Shown here one piece after another: positions 10,501 through 21,813 of a DNA stretch of 64,000 nucleotides (position 1 is its first letter; each line of letters starts with the position of its first letter). The notes beneath the pieces are model-generated. The model was not told where the DNA came from, did no database searches, and saw nothing but the letters and a program-made list of their open reading frames with translations. Origin of the DNA: Paraphoma chrysanthemicola (taxonomy: Eukaryota; Ascomycota; Dothideomycetes; Pleosporales; Phaeosphaeriaceae); the NCBI GenBank assembly GCA_020744225.1, contig JAGMWG010000004.1:2046001-2110000 (forward strand). The letters run 5' to 3'. A program made the translations under genes and the position numbers.

Positions 10501-12563
10501 GACGATGATTGCGTTTGTGATCTTGTATGGCATATCGATGATCATCGAAGACATTGCTTCGGCGCTTGGGTGGTATAACGCATATCGGTTGTGCTGATTT
10601 GTATTAGTAGTGTTCAAGGACTGTTACATGTCAACACACCTTTTCTACAATGGTCCGTTTAGCATAGAGCGACATAATCTCAAGCATGCTGCCAAAGGCA
10701 TTGAGCAGAACCTATTCATGAGCTTAGCCACGACCAGAATTTACCGGCCACTTCAGAGTGCTCACCATCATGAAGAGCAAACCGCCGCGCTTGAAGAAAG
10801 ACGACGTCGCTGCAGGCAGATTGTAAAAGATACTCGCGATAATGAGCGCCTCGAAGAAGTTGACAGTCAGCATAACAACTGTGACGCTTGGGTCATTCTT
10901 GAGCCGCTGCACTTCTCGCCACATGCAAAGCCTGATCTGTCGCCAATATGATAGCGTATACGGTGATCGCTGTCGCTGCTTGGTGGACTTCTCTTGCTTT
11001 CTCGCCAGTGCAAAGTTTTGATGGTCCTGGCCTTTGAGCGGATGATCCTGGCTGTATCGCTCAATGTCCACCAGCAGTTGCTGCCTCTCGGGGCTGTCTT
11101 TCCAGCACCTGGCAAAATCGTCCGAATTTCTGGGCGTTTTTCCTTCGTAGCCGGCCTTGATGCGACGTTCTGAGGGTGATGTCATCGAAGTAAGGAAGCC
11201 TGGTGTCGTTTGCGATGCAGGACACTCGAATCCAAGGCGCTCAAAGTAATCGCGAGCGTTCTCTGCCGGACCAAAGAAGATCTGTCGGCCCTCGTATAGC
11301 ACAGTCACCTTGTCAAAGACCTGTGATATGTCAATACCAAGCAAACTTCTGCGGCGACCAGATGGAAATGATTTTTACCTCGTACGCAGCTTGTGGCGCT
11401 TGATAAATGGCCACGCAGGTTGACGCGCCGAATACATCGCACTGTGTGCGCAGCGTCTTGCAGAACTCGACCGCGTTGGCTGAATCAAGACCTCGCGTAG
11501 AATTATCCCAGCACTGAAGCGGAGCGAAGCTGAGAGCGGCCTCAGCAATAGTGACCCTCTTGCGTTCACCTCCACTCACGCCACGCACAAAGTCATTGCC
11601 TACTTTGGTGTTTATGGTGTGGCCGATACCGAACATTGTCATGATAACCTAGCACCCGTTAGAGAAACTATATGAAAAGGACGCGGATTACCAACATCTC
11701 GAAGGTGTTCGGCGTATTGGGTTCGACCAACGCCGCCTGGAATTTGGCGAGGCGCACGAGCTAGGGCTGCGAAGTAAAGCGTGTCGCCAACACTCAATTG
11801 TGGGAAATGAGCATCTACTTCGGCTGTGTAGATTGCTTCACCTCTAAATGCAGTGTTCATATCCTTGGCAGGAATGCCCTGGTAGTTGATGTACGAGTCT
11901 GGGCTGACCTGGAAGCCATGGGTCTCACCTGCAATCGTCTTCAAGAGAGTAGAACAACCGGATCTAAGCACATGTGAGAAAGCGCAAGACACAGACACTC
12001 TTTTGAAATCTCACCCTGGTGGCCCAAGAACGCAAAGCTGCTCGCCCGGTAGCAGCAAACCATCGAGGTCGTGCAAGATCTCAATCTTTTGAGCACCGCG
12101 TCCAAACAAGGATGGCAACTTCAAGATCTTGTTTCCTACGGTCGATTGGAAGTCTGTCGGCGAGCCCTTCCCCCAAACGTTGAGGTTCTTGAAGGCAAAG
12201 CCGGCGACGCGTGGAATGGCCTCATCGCTGTTGTATCGAAGATTGTAAAAGGCCCTTGCCCAGTCTTTGGCTCGAAACTTTTCGCTTCTGGGGTCCAGCC
12301 GGCTGTCTGCAGCAGCTTCGAAGGGTGAAGTGTGATGATGCTGTTCGGACTGAGTTGTGAACCTTCGGACGAGGTTTAGGACGGCCTGATCCTGCTGTTC
12401 ATCGTCCGCCTTCTCATACTCCGATGTCGATGTTGATGCATTAGTCGGGGTTGAGACCGTGTCACTAGAGGTTGTTTAGCATTTGACAAGACGTGCTGGT
12501 CGCAAGACAAATATACATTTTGCTACTTTGTTGCCGTTCGAGGGTGCCAAGTGCTACCGACAT
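7585..12563 (-). CDS. PDR-type (ABC-G) multidrug efflux transporter
   Basis: Twelve exons on the minus strand: 12563-12517, 12464-12015, 11963-11696, 11648-11379, 11320-10766, 10711-10640, 10593-10280, 10227-9636, 9586-9259, 9209-8362, 8300-8019, 7953-7585; 1464 residues, the usual length for full PDR pumps. Layout is (NBD-TMD)x2. NBD1: GPPGSGCSTLLKT, VSGGERKRVTIAEA, LQCWDNSTRGLDSA. NBD2: GVSGAGKTTLLDV, degenerate signature LNVEQRKRLTIG, LLLFLDEPTSGLDSQ. The mixed canonical/degenerate sites are the PDR hallmark. The hydrophobic TMDs hold the typical NPVAY and NPFTYLV segments before the extracellular Cys-containing loops. Such plasma-membrane pumps export azoles, plant defence compounds and self-made metabolites. 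The first in-frame ATG of exon 1 (12563) is used; the open frame extends farther upstream without ATG. The intron after 11696 uses a weaker GTTGGT donor, the only one preserving frame. Confidence 0.95.
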
Positions 12564-13049
12564 CCTGGGCTCTAATTGTTTGCTGTACAGCGAGAACAAA
12601 GCCGCTGAAAACGCAATTCGGTTATTTGTGAGTCGCACTAGCACTTCAGGATCTTCAAAGTTGACGGTTGAAGTTGCTGGGGCGACCTTTTCGTGTCGAT
12701 TATCGCCAATCTGTTTCAATGGAGATGTTGCTAGTAAATGATTGAGGTTGCTGTGCGAATTTATCCTCTGTCGGAAGAGTGAATGAGCCTTATATTATTG
12801 CAGCCTCCATTTGCGTCGAAGTGGTATCCACACCACACGTCCACAGGTTGGTACTGCCTCGCTGCCGCGCTGTGGAAAACCCGTAGGTCCATTACGAACT
12901 GCCAAGCAAGCCATGACTCCAAATGAGTCCATTTGCGATGCCCAGAGAATGACGCACGGTTTCGCTTTCCTCGGGTGCTGCAATTCGCGTCGTGATCGCG
13001 CTGCAGGAAGGCAGCCTTAGTCGAATGGGCGTACACGGACTTTCAAAAA

Positions 13050-13065
13050 ATCCGAATGTCCGGAT
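13050..13065. promoter_or_regulatory. Everted CCG-N6-CGG element
   Basis: Perfect inverted repeat ATCCG-AATGTC-CGGAT. Paired CCG/CGG triplets with fixed spacing are the usual target form of Zn2Cys6 dimers. It lies 485 bp upstream of the ABC transporter start and 405 bp upstream of the regulator start. Binding is inferred, not shown. Confidence 0.45.
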
Positions 13066-13136
13066 TTTGGTGCGCATAGATCGGTGTGATTGGCGGGGAC
13101 GATGAGCACAGCCGGACTTTCGCGAATGTGCGGATC

Positions 13137-13142
13137 CCGCGG
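13137..13142. promoter_or_regulatory. CCGCGG (PDRE-like core)
   Basis: Palindromic CCGCGG, the core of the yeast pleiotropic drug response element bound by Pdr1/Pdr3. Its position upstream of a PDR-type pump is suggestive, though a 6-bp match can occur by chance. Confidence 0.35.
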
Positions 13143-13469
13143 CTTCTGTCCGCCATAGGCACAAGCCTCAACCCCACACAGCACAGGTCCATCTGCGGAA
13201 AAGTCTCTCGCTAGCCAGTCTCGGCATCCGTAATCTCACTTGAGACATACCGTTCTATCACGTGTGGTCGCCAGACGTTATTATCTCTCGCAATTCCGGC
13301 CATCCTGCCACTCCGGACACGATTCTCCCGCTGCAGAATACCAAGCGTGATGGATTGTTGACCTACTCCTATTTGTAGACCCTTGATACGTCCAAGCGCG
13401 ACGCAGTACCCGCAATGAAGCTGGCTGTACCGATCCCACTCCTTTTCTTTCTTCCGAGAATGCTGATTG

Positions 13470-15799
13470 ATGGCACAGTGCGTGCGCTGCAAGCGAAAGA
13501 AGGTACGACCCTTCGCCTGCTCTCCATCGGTGGCCCTTGCCTCAACGCGATTAGATCAAATGCGACAAAGGTGAACCTGTCTGCCATCAATGTATCACTG
13601 CCAAGACAGAGTGCCAATACGTGGAGCGACGTCAACGGCCAAGACATGCACAACCTCGCGTCGCGGTCAACCACCTCTATCAACGTCTGGAACAGCTTGA
13701 GAAGCAAATACACCATACTGGTAGCGACACACAACTGTAGGTGAAGACGAATGTTGTTCAGCTAAGCTCGATTGACCCCATGATAGTACCCCGGTGACGG
13801 AGCCTCGCGCCCCGGAATCGGATGCACCATCAGAGACTACCACAAGTTCGGATCCCGTACCATCTCCGAAAGTATCACTTATGAATGGCGACGGCCAAGA
13901 ATGTGAGTAAATAGACCTAACTGCTCGCCGTATACATACATGATCCATGGAGCTAAACTCTTCAAGCATGGATCTACCAAATGGCATCAAACGTGAGGCG
14001 CGACTTCCAGGAAAAGGCTACGCCCGTGTCCGCGCCCACACCACGAATAGACAACGCTATGCTATCGCTGAACGAGGCATTAGACGAGCTTGGCCAGCTT
14101 CGCATCCGCACCGATGCCTCCAAAGTCAAGCTGAATCTTACTGCTGAAGAAGCAAGGGCATGTGTGAATGCCTTCATCGAACTCTTGTCCAACATGGTAG
14201 TGCCGGGCGTCTTCGCTGTGCCTCTTGACTTTGATCTCATGCGCATCATGCCTGACATCACCAAGTCACCTTATGTCAACATAGAGCCTGGCATGTACGT
14301 CATGTATTACAATGCCTTGTACTATGGCCTCAATCAGCTCCGCGGCCAGGGTGATGCTATGGCTCAAGGCATGTATGTCAAAATTCTAGAGGCAATACCT
14401 GCTTGGTTAGAATCGCCTGGAGACACAGACCTCGACGGCCACACAGCGGCTTTGACAGCATGGACTGCAATCACTAACCACGATTGTATGTACTCATCGT
14501 TCAGATATACGAAAGAAAGCGATACTGACTCCATCTAGATCAACTTTCCTGGAAATTCCATTGCAAGTCTTGTCAGTATATCAAGATGCGGAAAATCGAC
14601 CAACTTGACGTCGTGCCCGCTAAAACGTTTGAAGAAGAGGACCAAAGAGATACATTTCGATATCTCTACTGGCAAGTGTTGTCGACTGATCTCTTGTTTC
14701 GACTCTTCTACGGAAAACCTACCGTGGTAAGTTTGGCTTTTACCTTGATCTCAAACTTCGTGGCGTGGACGATTGCAGTCGTGTCTAGATTACTCTATTC
14801 GCAATTGATGCTAACTTGAAGATAGGTACGGTGGTCGGCACAAAAGATCCGACCACCGAATGTTTTCCGGCTTGGGGACATGCATCCGTCCGCATTCCAG
14901 GTCACTGTCGCCGTCGTCTGGATAAGATACACTCTCATGACGGCTGAAATTGTGAATGAAGTCGACAGTTTCAACGGTCATGATCACGGCGTGCTTGAGC
15001 AAAAGGTCGACCAGTTTTGCACTGCACTCGAAGTATTGATCATGGAGTGGAAGCTCGAAGAGACTATGCGCTCTGAAGATACACCAGAGCATCTTCGCTA
15101 TCTCCTGGCAGACCACATTATGACCATATTTGCCATTGTAATTGGCATACGACGGATGCTCCGAGAACCTGGATCATCCCGGCATTATGTTGACGATGTT
15201 ACCCTCCGCGCAGCTCGAAAAATCACGCGCATCACACTCGAATTTAGTATGGGCCCCGAACGACTCGAACCGGCCTGCTTTGGGTGCATTCAGTAAGTTT
15301 GGTCTATCCTTTTCCACTGCACCATCTTGCTGATGCAATTAACTCTAGCTTCATAAGCTTCTATCCTTTTTGCGCCGTCTTTTCGTTGTACGAATACATC
15401 CTTGCATGCAGCAACCCAGACGACTGCGAAGAAGACATGCAAATACTTGAGAGCATTGGAACGGCCATGGCGCAGATTTCTGCTGAGCGAGCCGACTTTA
15501 TGCCCTTCGAAAGAACCATTGAGGCTCTTAACAAAGTATCGAGAAGTATACAAGACGAGCGCCGCAAGGCCCAAACGACAGAATCTGTATCGGGAGAGAT
15601 CAACGCAATGCCAGAGCTCGATGCCTCTGCCTTTGCATCGTTTCCCGACTTTCCGTTCAATTTTGATGATCGAGCTCAACCGCATGGGTTTGTTCGAGCT
15701 CTTGAGACTGATTTCATGGCGCGAAACTGGTCTGAGGGCTGGTGGGATGTCGGTTCCACAATGGACATCGCCATGACAGCTGGCGTGGCAGATGGGTGA
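13470..15799 (+). CDS. Zn2Cys6 fungal transcription factor
   Basis: Seven exons: 13470-13502, 13555-13736, 13787-13902, 13967-14485, 14539-14726, 14826-15292, 15349-15799; 651 residues. Residues 4-31 form a complete binuclear zinc cluster, C-x2-C-x6-C-x6-C-x2-C-x6-C, made only after splicing the first intron (CVRCKRKK joined to IKCDKGEPVC). A linker and a short dimerisation-like helix follow (HLYQRLEQLEKQI), then a Ser/Pro/Thr-rich spacer, then a long helical middle-homology-type region through the C-terminus. It is a nuclear sequence-specific activator or repressor. Head-to-head placement with the ABC transporter suggests it regulates that pump. An alternative last splice (GTGAGC donor at 15796, acceptor at 15852) would replace the final stop with 17 extra residues ending at 15904. 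Confidence 0.93.
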
Positions 15800-17385
15800 G
15801 CAAAAATCACATTGCATGACATGCCTCAGTCGGCCTTTGACTAATGAATAAGTAGCATGATTGCTCACGAATCCGCATACACAATGCCAACGCCGAATAC
15901 ATGAATGAATATCAACGTTCTATCGGTGGCTCAGTGGCCGATGCCAGCATCGATACATAATGAGTTGAGTGAAAGGAAGGGGTAACTTCATAACCAGGGG
16001 TGGCTTTCGCAACTGACCTGTGAGGACGACGTCACTTCACCACCCACTACCCACTCGTATCTGGATAGCTTGTGTCATACCAAGCCTATATTCAGTACAA
16101 CATCACTGAGTCAAGAGCTGATGCACGGCTTACAAGATTGCGCGGAGCTTTCAGATTCAGGATCATGATTGGTTTGGGAAGCGTGACCTCGGGCAGCATC
16201 CTACCCAAATACAGCGAGTTCACTCTGCCATAATTGTGGCCTAAATCTAGACCGAATATTTGAGGTCTCGCTGTATCACTGCCTTGGGTTGTTGAAACCC
16301 AGTTCGAATGCGCTTGCCTAAGAGAGGCACGAGGAAGTGGATGCGGGGCTGAACATGGGCCTATTACGATTTGTCTCAGCAACCACTTCAGCCATACAGC
16401 AGATCATGCGGTCACTCCTCGTATGATCTGCCCTACCCAACCATTCCCGTAGCCACATTCATTGATATTGTCTACGCTTTTCATGTCAACGACCTTCGAT
16501 ATTCTATTTAAAAGTCATCCGCCAGATATCTGCATCGAAGTCCTCCAACACAGCCACCTTTTCTTTTGTCCTGTTTCGTGGTGATTGGTGCGTTGCGCAG
16601 TTATAATGCACAGCTGCGCGTCGTGAAGTATGACGCCCGTGTTTCAGTATCGCATAATAAGTGACGGGAGTGATAGCGGGCCAGCCTAGTCATCAGCTTC
16701 GCGACACCTCATTGCTGCTGTTCCCTCGATCCACGATTCTAGAAAGACCTCTTTCGGAAGCTCGCAAGCTGCGCTTGGTCTAATATTGGCTTTTCATCAG
16801 TTGTCACCAGCTCGGATCTGACTTTGCGTTGGAGTACCTGGATATAACGGAAGTAATGGTCGTTTTGAGATCGCAAAGATTAACGCAATGAGTATTGAAA
16901 TAAGCAGCACCTGCCCCACTCCATCCATGGCTAAGCACATGGTAAAGCTCAGCAGCTCTAAGATCTAGCCTTCAGTATCCAAGCAAGAGTGCACCGTTCT
17001 AGGAGACTTTTACCTAATGGATTGTACCAATCACGGACGTGATCTCACGCCACACCCGAATACACCGACCTTTCGAGAGGCACGGCCACCACTATTGGTC
17101 GAAGTGTACCTACAGTGGCGCAACATCAGAAGGTGTCTCATGTAATCTGACGTAGCTAAAATTATAATCGTAGACGGTGAGACATCTAGCACAGCCTTGC
17201 CAGATACGAGGTCATGGGTGAAGTTGAACACGAAGACTAACACCAACTCACGCAGTAACGCAACATTACATTGCAGACTCATCTTGTGTATAAAGTAAAT
17301 CAATTTCCCTCAAAATCATAACAGACTCAACCACGACTGTAAAATCATTACAACCAACAAAAACATCACAACCACTGATCGCACC
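15800..17385. other. Intergenic, no gene seen
   Basis: About 1.6 kb between the regulator and the LysM effector. No multi-exon model or known motif is found; open frames are short. The right-hand part is presumably the effector promoter. Confidence 0.55.
17289..17294 (+). promoter_or_regulatory. TATA box of LysM effector gene
   Basis: TATAAA 92 bp upstream of the ATG at 17386, followed by an A/C-rich leader with CAACCAAC-type stretches, typical of strongly induced fungal secreted-protein genes. Confidence 0.5.
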
Positions 17386-18087
17386 ATGCAGCTCCTGCTC
17401 CTAGCACTTCCGCTCCTCGCAGTAAGCTCGTAAATGTCCAGACATACTCTACACGAAAACTAATATGCTTCATAGTCTGCCAGCCTCCTCCGCCGAGATT
17501 GGTCCTGCCCAGCTCTCATCCCAACTTGCTCCAAGAGTTACCTTGTCACCTCGGGCACCTGCGATACCGTTGCTGCAGCCAACGGCATCACATCCGACAA
17601 GTTCTACGAACTCAACCCTAGCATCAACAAGCCCGCATGCAACAACATGTACTCCGGCTGTGCCTACTGCGTCCAAGCCGGCGACACTCCTCCCGTGTGC
17701 CCAACAAACTACAACCCCAAATGCGACGCCTTTTACACGGTCAAGTCCGGCGATATATGCTGGGCCATCATCAACCAAACGCCAGGCCTCAGTCTGAACC
17801 AGCTCTTTAAATGGAACCCTGCAATCCATAACCCGGCGTGCGACAACTTGGTCCCGACTTGCAAGTACTGCACACATGTCCCCACTGAAGTCAAGGTTCC
17901 GGATCCGCATCAGCCGAACACGCGCGCAGGATGCAAGGAGTATTACCAGGCTGTGTCGGGCGACTATTGCTACAAGATTGCGATTGAGAAGGGAGTAAAT
18001 TTGAATGATTTTATGAGTTGGAATCCGGATGTAGGACCGACGTGCTTGAATATGCTAGCTGGGTATTGGTACTGTTTGAGGATCTAG
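17386..18087 (+). CDS. Secreted three-LysM effector (Ecp6-like)
   Basis: Two exons (17386-17421, 17476-18087; 54-bp intron) give 215 residues. A signal peptide (MQLLLLALPLLA then SA) is split from the mature part by the intron. Three Cys-paired LysM modules follow: one with SYLVTSGTCDTVAAANGI and YELNPSIN, one with FYTVKSGDICWAII and FKWNPAI, one with YYQAVSGDYCYKIA and MSWNPDV. No catalytic domain. Length, module number and Cys pattern match Ecp6/Slp1-type effectors, which bind chitin oligomers in the apoplast and keep host chitin receptors from sensing them. Whether this fungus lives with plants cannot be told from the window, so a role in shielding its own wall is equally possible. Confidence 0.9.
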
Positions 18088-19267
18088 TAGTTGGTGAGAG
18101 GGGAGCTTTTGGGAGGTGGTTAGGAATGGCGGCGTGAGTGAGATTTGGATGTTGAGGGTGTGAATTGTGTAGTAATGTTTTGATGTGAGCGTCTCCTACT
18201 TGCACCAAACAGGCTTGGGGAGTTGGAGGAGATGTGTACTAATACAGGGAGCGAACATTGTTGTTGATTCGCAGCGTGCCTATTCCGCGTCATGTTCATT
18301 GACACCGATGAGTCACGATTACATACATCATAAGTGCCAGAGCCTCCGAGGTGCAATCGATCATGGCCTTCCACAGATCCTCCAAGGATGCGAGAATTGC
18401 TTGTGCCATCAGAAATCACATTCCACTGTGAATAGCCTGCTGCAACAGCCAAGGAGGTCGAATATAGAACAGCACGCGCGACCATTTTCTCTTCGGCGTT
18501 GAAGTGAATGATGTTGAACTTAGGTTGTATTTACATGGCCTGCGCCGATAAAGTTCTGGAACTGAGCTTTTAGATCGTATTAATTTGGTCGGAGAAGTCG
18601 ATTAAGTGCAATTCCCTATGATAATGTCCTCGAGGTGTTCAATCAATCACTATTGCTACTTTCACTGTCAGATATGCATAACGGTTGCGGTGAGGAATGT
18701 GAAGGACTAATCGCTTTGCTACACATCATATATGGCAAGTCTTGAGAGTTCTCGACCAAGCTTACTTTTGTCCTAGTTACAATCATAATGGCCAAAGAGA
18801 ACAGTCGCACGCTTTTGCTATTTTGCCGGCTGTTTGCGGTTAGCAATTCTTTGCAGAACTTCGCGCCCTCTATAAGCGTAGCATAACACTGACAAACTGT
18901 TTAATGCCTTCAAGCCAAAGAAAATAAATTCTTTAGCTCCAGCCTATGAAATCAAGAGTATGCAGTGACTCTTGAGGACGGAGTGTACGGCCGAACAGCA
19001 AAACCATATGGCCGAGCATATTTGGCCATCACAAATCGTCTCGCCTAAGCATATTACACGTCTGTGAGGCTGTTTCAGAAGTCATAATAATGTATGCATA
19101 CACTGGCATTAGATTTAGTTGCGAACTGACTGGGCGATGACTAATGACCAAGCTCGTGCGTTTCATTGGTTCAGTTGTCCCTTTGCGCTAGGCGAGAACG
19201 CGTCACTTCCACTTCATGAAACCACGCGACCTTCCTGACGCTTCAACCTATCAAACCCGACTAGTAC
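18088..19267. other. Intergenic, no gene seen
   Basis: 3' flank of the LysM effector and of the MFS gene (convergent). AT-rich in its middle; no supported coding sequence. Confidence 0.55.
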
Positions 19268-20965
19268 TTAACGAGACACGGTCTCCTTCCCGTTTTGCTC
19301 GCCTGTCTTTTCTGAGCTTGCATCCGATGCTGCGGGTGCTTCGACATCCTCTACAGCAACTGCCTCACGCGCCCGGACCTTGTCGTCCTTTCGCTGAAGT
19401 AATCGGAGAATTAGCGTAAGCGTAATCATCGCTACCCCTAGGACTGACGCCGCGACGAAACCGGCCTTGAATCGTGGAGCGTCTGCCGTCCTCCACACAG
19501 AAATTGTGTACCAAATTGACATGATAAAACTGAACATGTTGGATGCTGCAATGACAAATCCTCGCATCTCATGATCGTGGGAAATCAGGTCGGAATACCA
19601 CGCATAGTACGGTCCAGGAACCCCAGCGGAGAAGTACGAGAAGTAGTACGCGACAAACTTCAGGTTATCAGGCACATTCCCAGCCGCTAGGATGATAGTG
19701 CCAAAGAGCGTGCCGGCTTGCATGACAATAATTACTGGCCAACGACGGCCTTTGAGCAGCGGCGAATCCGAAAGCATACCAGCTAAGAGTTGAACAACAA
19801 CACCAACGGCGACTTGCCCAGTTGGCCAGACATTTCTCTCATAGACTGAGTGCCCTTTTGACCTGAGCCACAGCGCCATGACGGGTTGGTAAACTGGAAA
19901 GCTCCCCTGGACGAAGAAGTATCCGACGGGTAACACCCAAAACTGCCACTGCTTGGCGATACCGAAAAATTTCTTGCGATTCCATGGGTTGTGGCCCAGT
20001 GGCTTCTGGCCCTCCGCGATGAGACGTTTGCACTGCCGTTCTGCTTCTTCCTTGGTAATGTAGAAGGCTCTGGTGGTCTCGGGATAGTCTGGGATAAATG
20101 CAAAACCCACAAAAGCAATTGGCAGGGATATGATGCCGCATACGATGAACAGCCACTGCCAGCCTTGTCTGCCGTAGACGCCATCGAGTCCACTGTAGGC
20201 GCCAGCCTGAAGATATCCACTAAACATTCCGGCCAGAGCTGCTGTGCAGTAAAAAAGAGCGACCCTTTTGCCTCGCTCTTCTTTGGTGTACCAACTGCCA
20301 ACGAGGTACTGAGATCATTGTTACTGATTTGAAGTGTGATAGAGTATGCTTTTGACTTACAATCATGACCGGAAAATAGCCACTCTCGCACAATCCGACC
20401 AAAAACCGGATAGCGTATAGCTGCGAAGTATTTGTTATGGACGCGGTGCAGAACGTCAAGACGGACCACAGAATCTCAAGGGTTGGAATGAGAATCGATG
20501 GTCGAAGGCGGGTTGCCAACATTACCGCTGGCATCTGGCCAATGACATAGCCTGCGGTGAAACAATTCCCGGCGTAAGTCAATTCACTGCCATTCATGTG
20601 CAATGCTTCTTTCATCTTATGCAGAGGTCAGCAGCGAGCCGAACAATGGTTGCAGAGATACCTACGCCAGAGACATAGGCATTCCCGATGTTTGCTTGAT
20701 CCAGGTTTTTCGAAAAATAGCCAAGACATGCAGCGGTCAGAAGGAAGAAATCGAGCTTCAGCAGAAACCATTTCTCTTCCTTGGGCTTGTCTGGGTCATC
20801 CCACAAATATCGCTGAAGAGTTCGTAAACCTCTACGAGTGCGACCCAACAGACCTGGTTGCTCCCATGGCTGCAACGTAGTGGAAGTAGGGACGCTCAGA
20901 TCTGCCGACGATGGTGCATCGTGCAGTCCTTTCGTACTGACGTCCGGCTCGTGCTTTGATGCCAT
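19268..20965 (-). CDS. MFS permease, anion:cation symporter (Dal5/Liz1-like)
   Basis: Three exons (20965-20666, 20615-20361, 20308-19268) give 531 residues with about 12 hydrophobic segments. The region before TM1 reads WFLLKLDFFLLTAACLGYF and is followed by NLDQANIGNAYVSG, the signature of the allantoate/pantothenate/vitamin permease family. Later come RFLVGLCESGYFPVMIYLVGSW, split by intron 2, and YTKEERGKR. The C-tail is charged and cytosolic. Family members carry small carboxylates such as allantoate, pantothenate, biotin or nicotinate with protons; the substrate here is not predictable. It is divergent from a 2OG dioxygenase, so transport and oxidation of one substrate is a reasonable guess. 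Confidence 0.92.
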
Positions 20966-21813
20966 CGTAATGGTATCAACGAAAATGGTTCCGAGGCTGT
21001 TGAGTATGTTCTCCACGGTATTGAAGACATCTTTACTCCGATCATCTGTTTATAGGATTTGCACATGAGGCTTCGACTTCAATTGCGCAATCAGGGCAAT
21101 ACTGTCATCATCGGCTGTCTGCCCGGATGGATCCTGTTCCATGGGTACGGAGTATGTTCGGAGCATTGCTGGAGGTGCATTGATCGAACAAATGCCTCGA
21201 GACGGAACAGCACACCGTTCCACTGCAACGTTCCACTTCCTTTGGCGAAGCACCCTGCATAGCTTGGGCACGGGTTAACTTCGGGAACATGCGTAACCCC
21301 ATGCAAGAAAATCGCTCAACCACCATTGGACGGATGGAGGAAACTGTAAGCGGAGTGTAAGTACTTGATTCTTGGGTCTGCTGAATCGGTTCTGTTGCCG
21401 TGCTTGGTACTTCATTGCGACATATGCAAGCGATTGACGAATGCGCTAGTGCACATGGGCTGTTGAGGTATTGAAGCCACCACCACAACGGTAAGGCTTA
21501 GCATCTCCATCGTTATCTTATCCCCGGAAGATAGTTTGACAGGATGTCTGACAATTCTGTCCACCTGCACAGCGTGTCATGAATCCTGACAAATGCAGGC
21601 TACCGGTATCGCGATCACGACATTGAGGGGTTGATCGTCGTGCTTCCCCACCTTATGCGACTTCACGCTTGGAAAGCGAGTAGCATCCGAACACTATATA
21701 AGCTCGGCTCAAGAATGCTTGGTTGACTTAATAGTGCCGAGTACTGCTTTATAGAGCGCTTTGCACCTTACCTCCCCCGCGCTTAACATCACCCTCCTTA
21801 TCATTCAGCACTC
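20966..21813. other. Divergent promoter region of MFS and dioxygenase
   Basis: 848 bp between divergent start codons; contains the TATA box of the dioxygenase. No coding sequence supported. Confidence 0.6.
21695..21702 (+). promoter_or_regulatory. TATA box of dioxygenase gene
   Basis: TATATAAG about 112 bp upstream of the ATG, preceding a pyrimidine-rich leader (ACCTTACCTCCCCCG). Confidence 0.55.

Larger units (their letters stand above)
12564..13469. other. Shared divergent promoter of ABC transporter and Zn2Cys6 regulator
   Basis: 906 bp between two divergent starts. Holds a TATA-like ATAATATAAG on the minus strand near 12788-12797 and CCG/CGG motifs listed separately. No coding sequence is supported. 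Confidence 0.6.
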
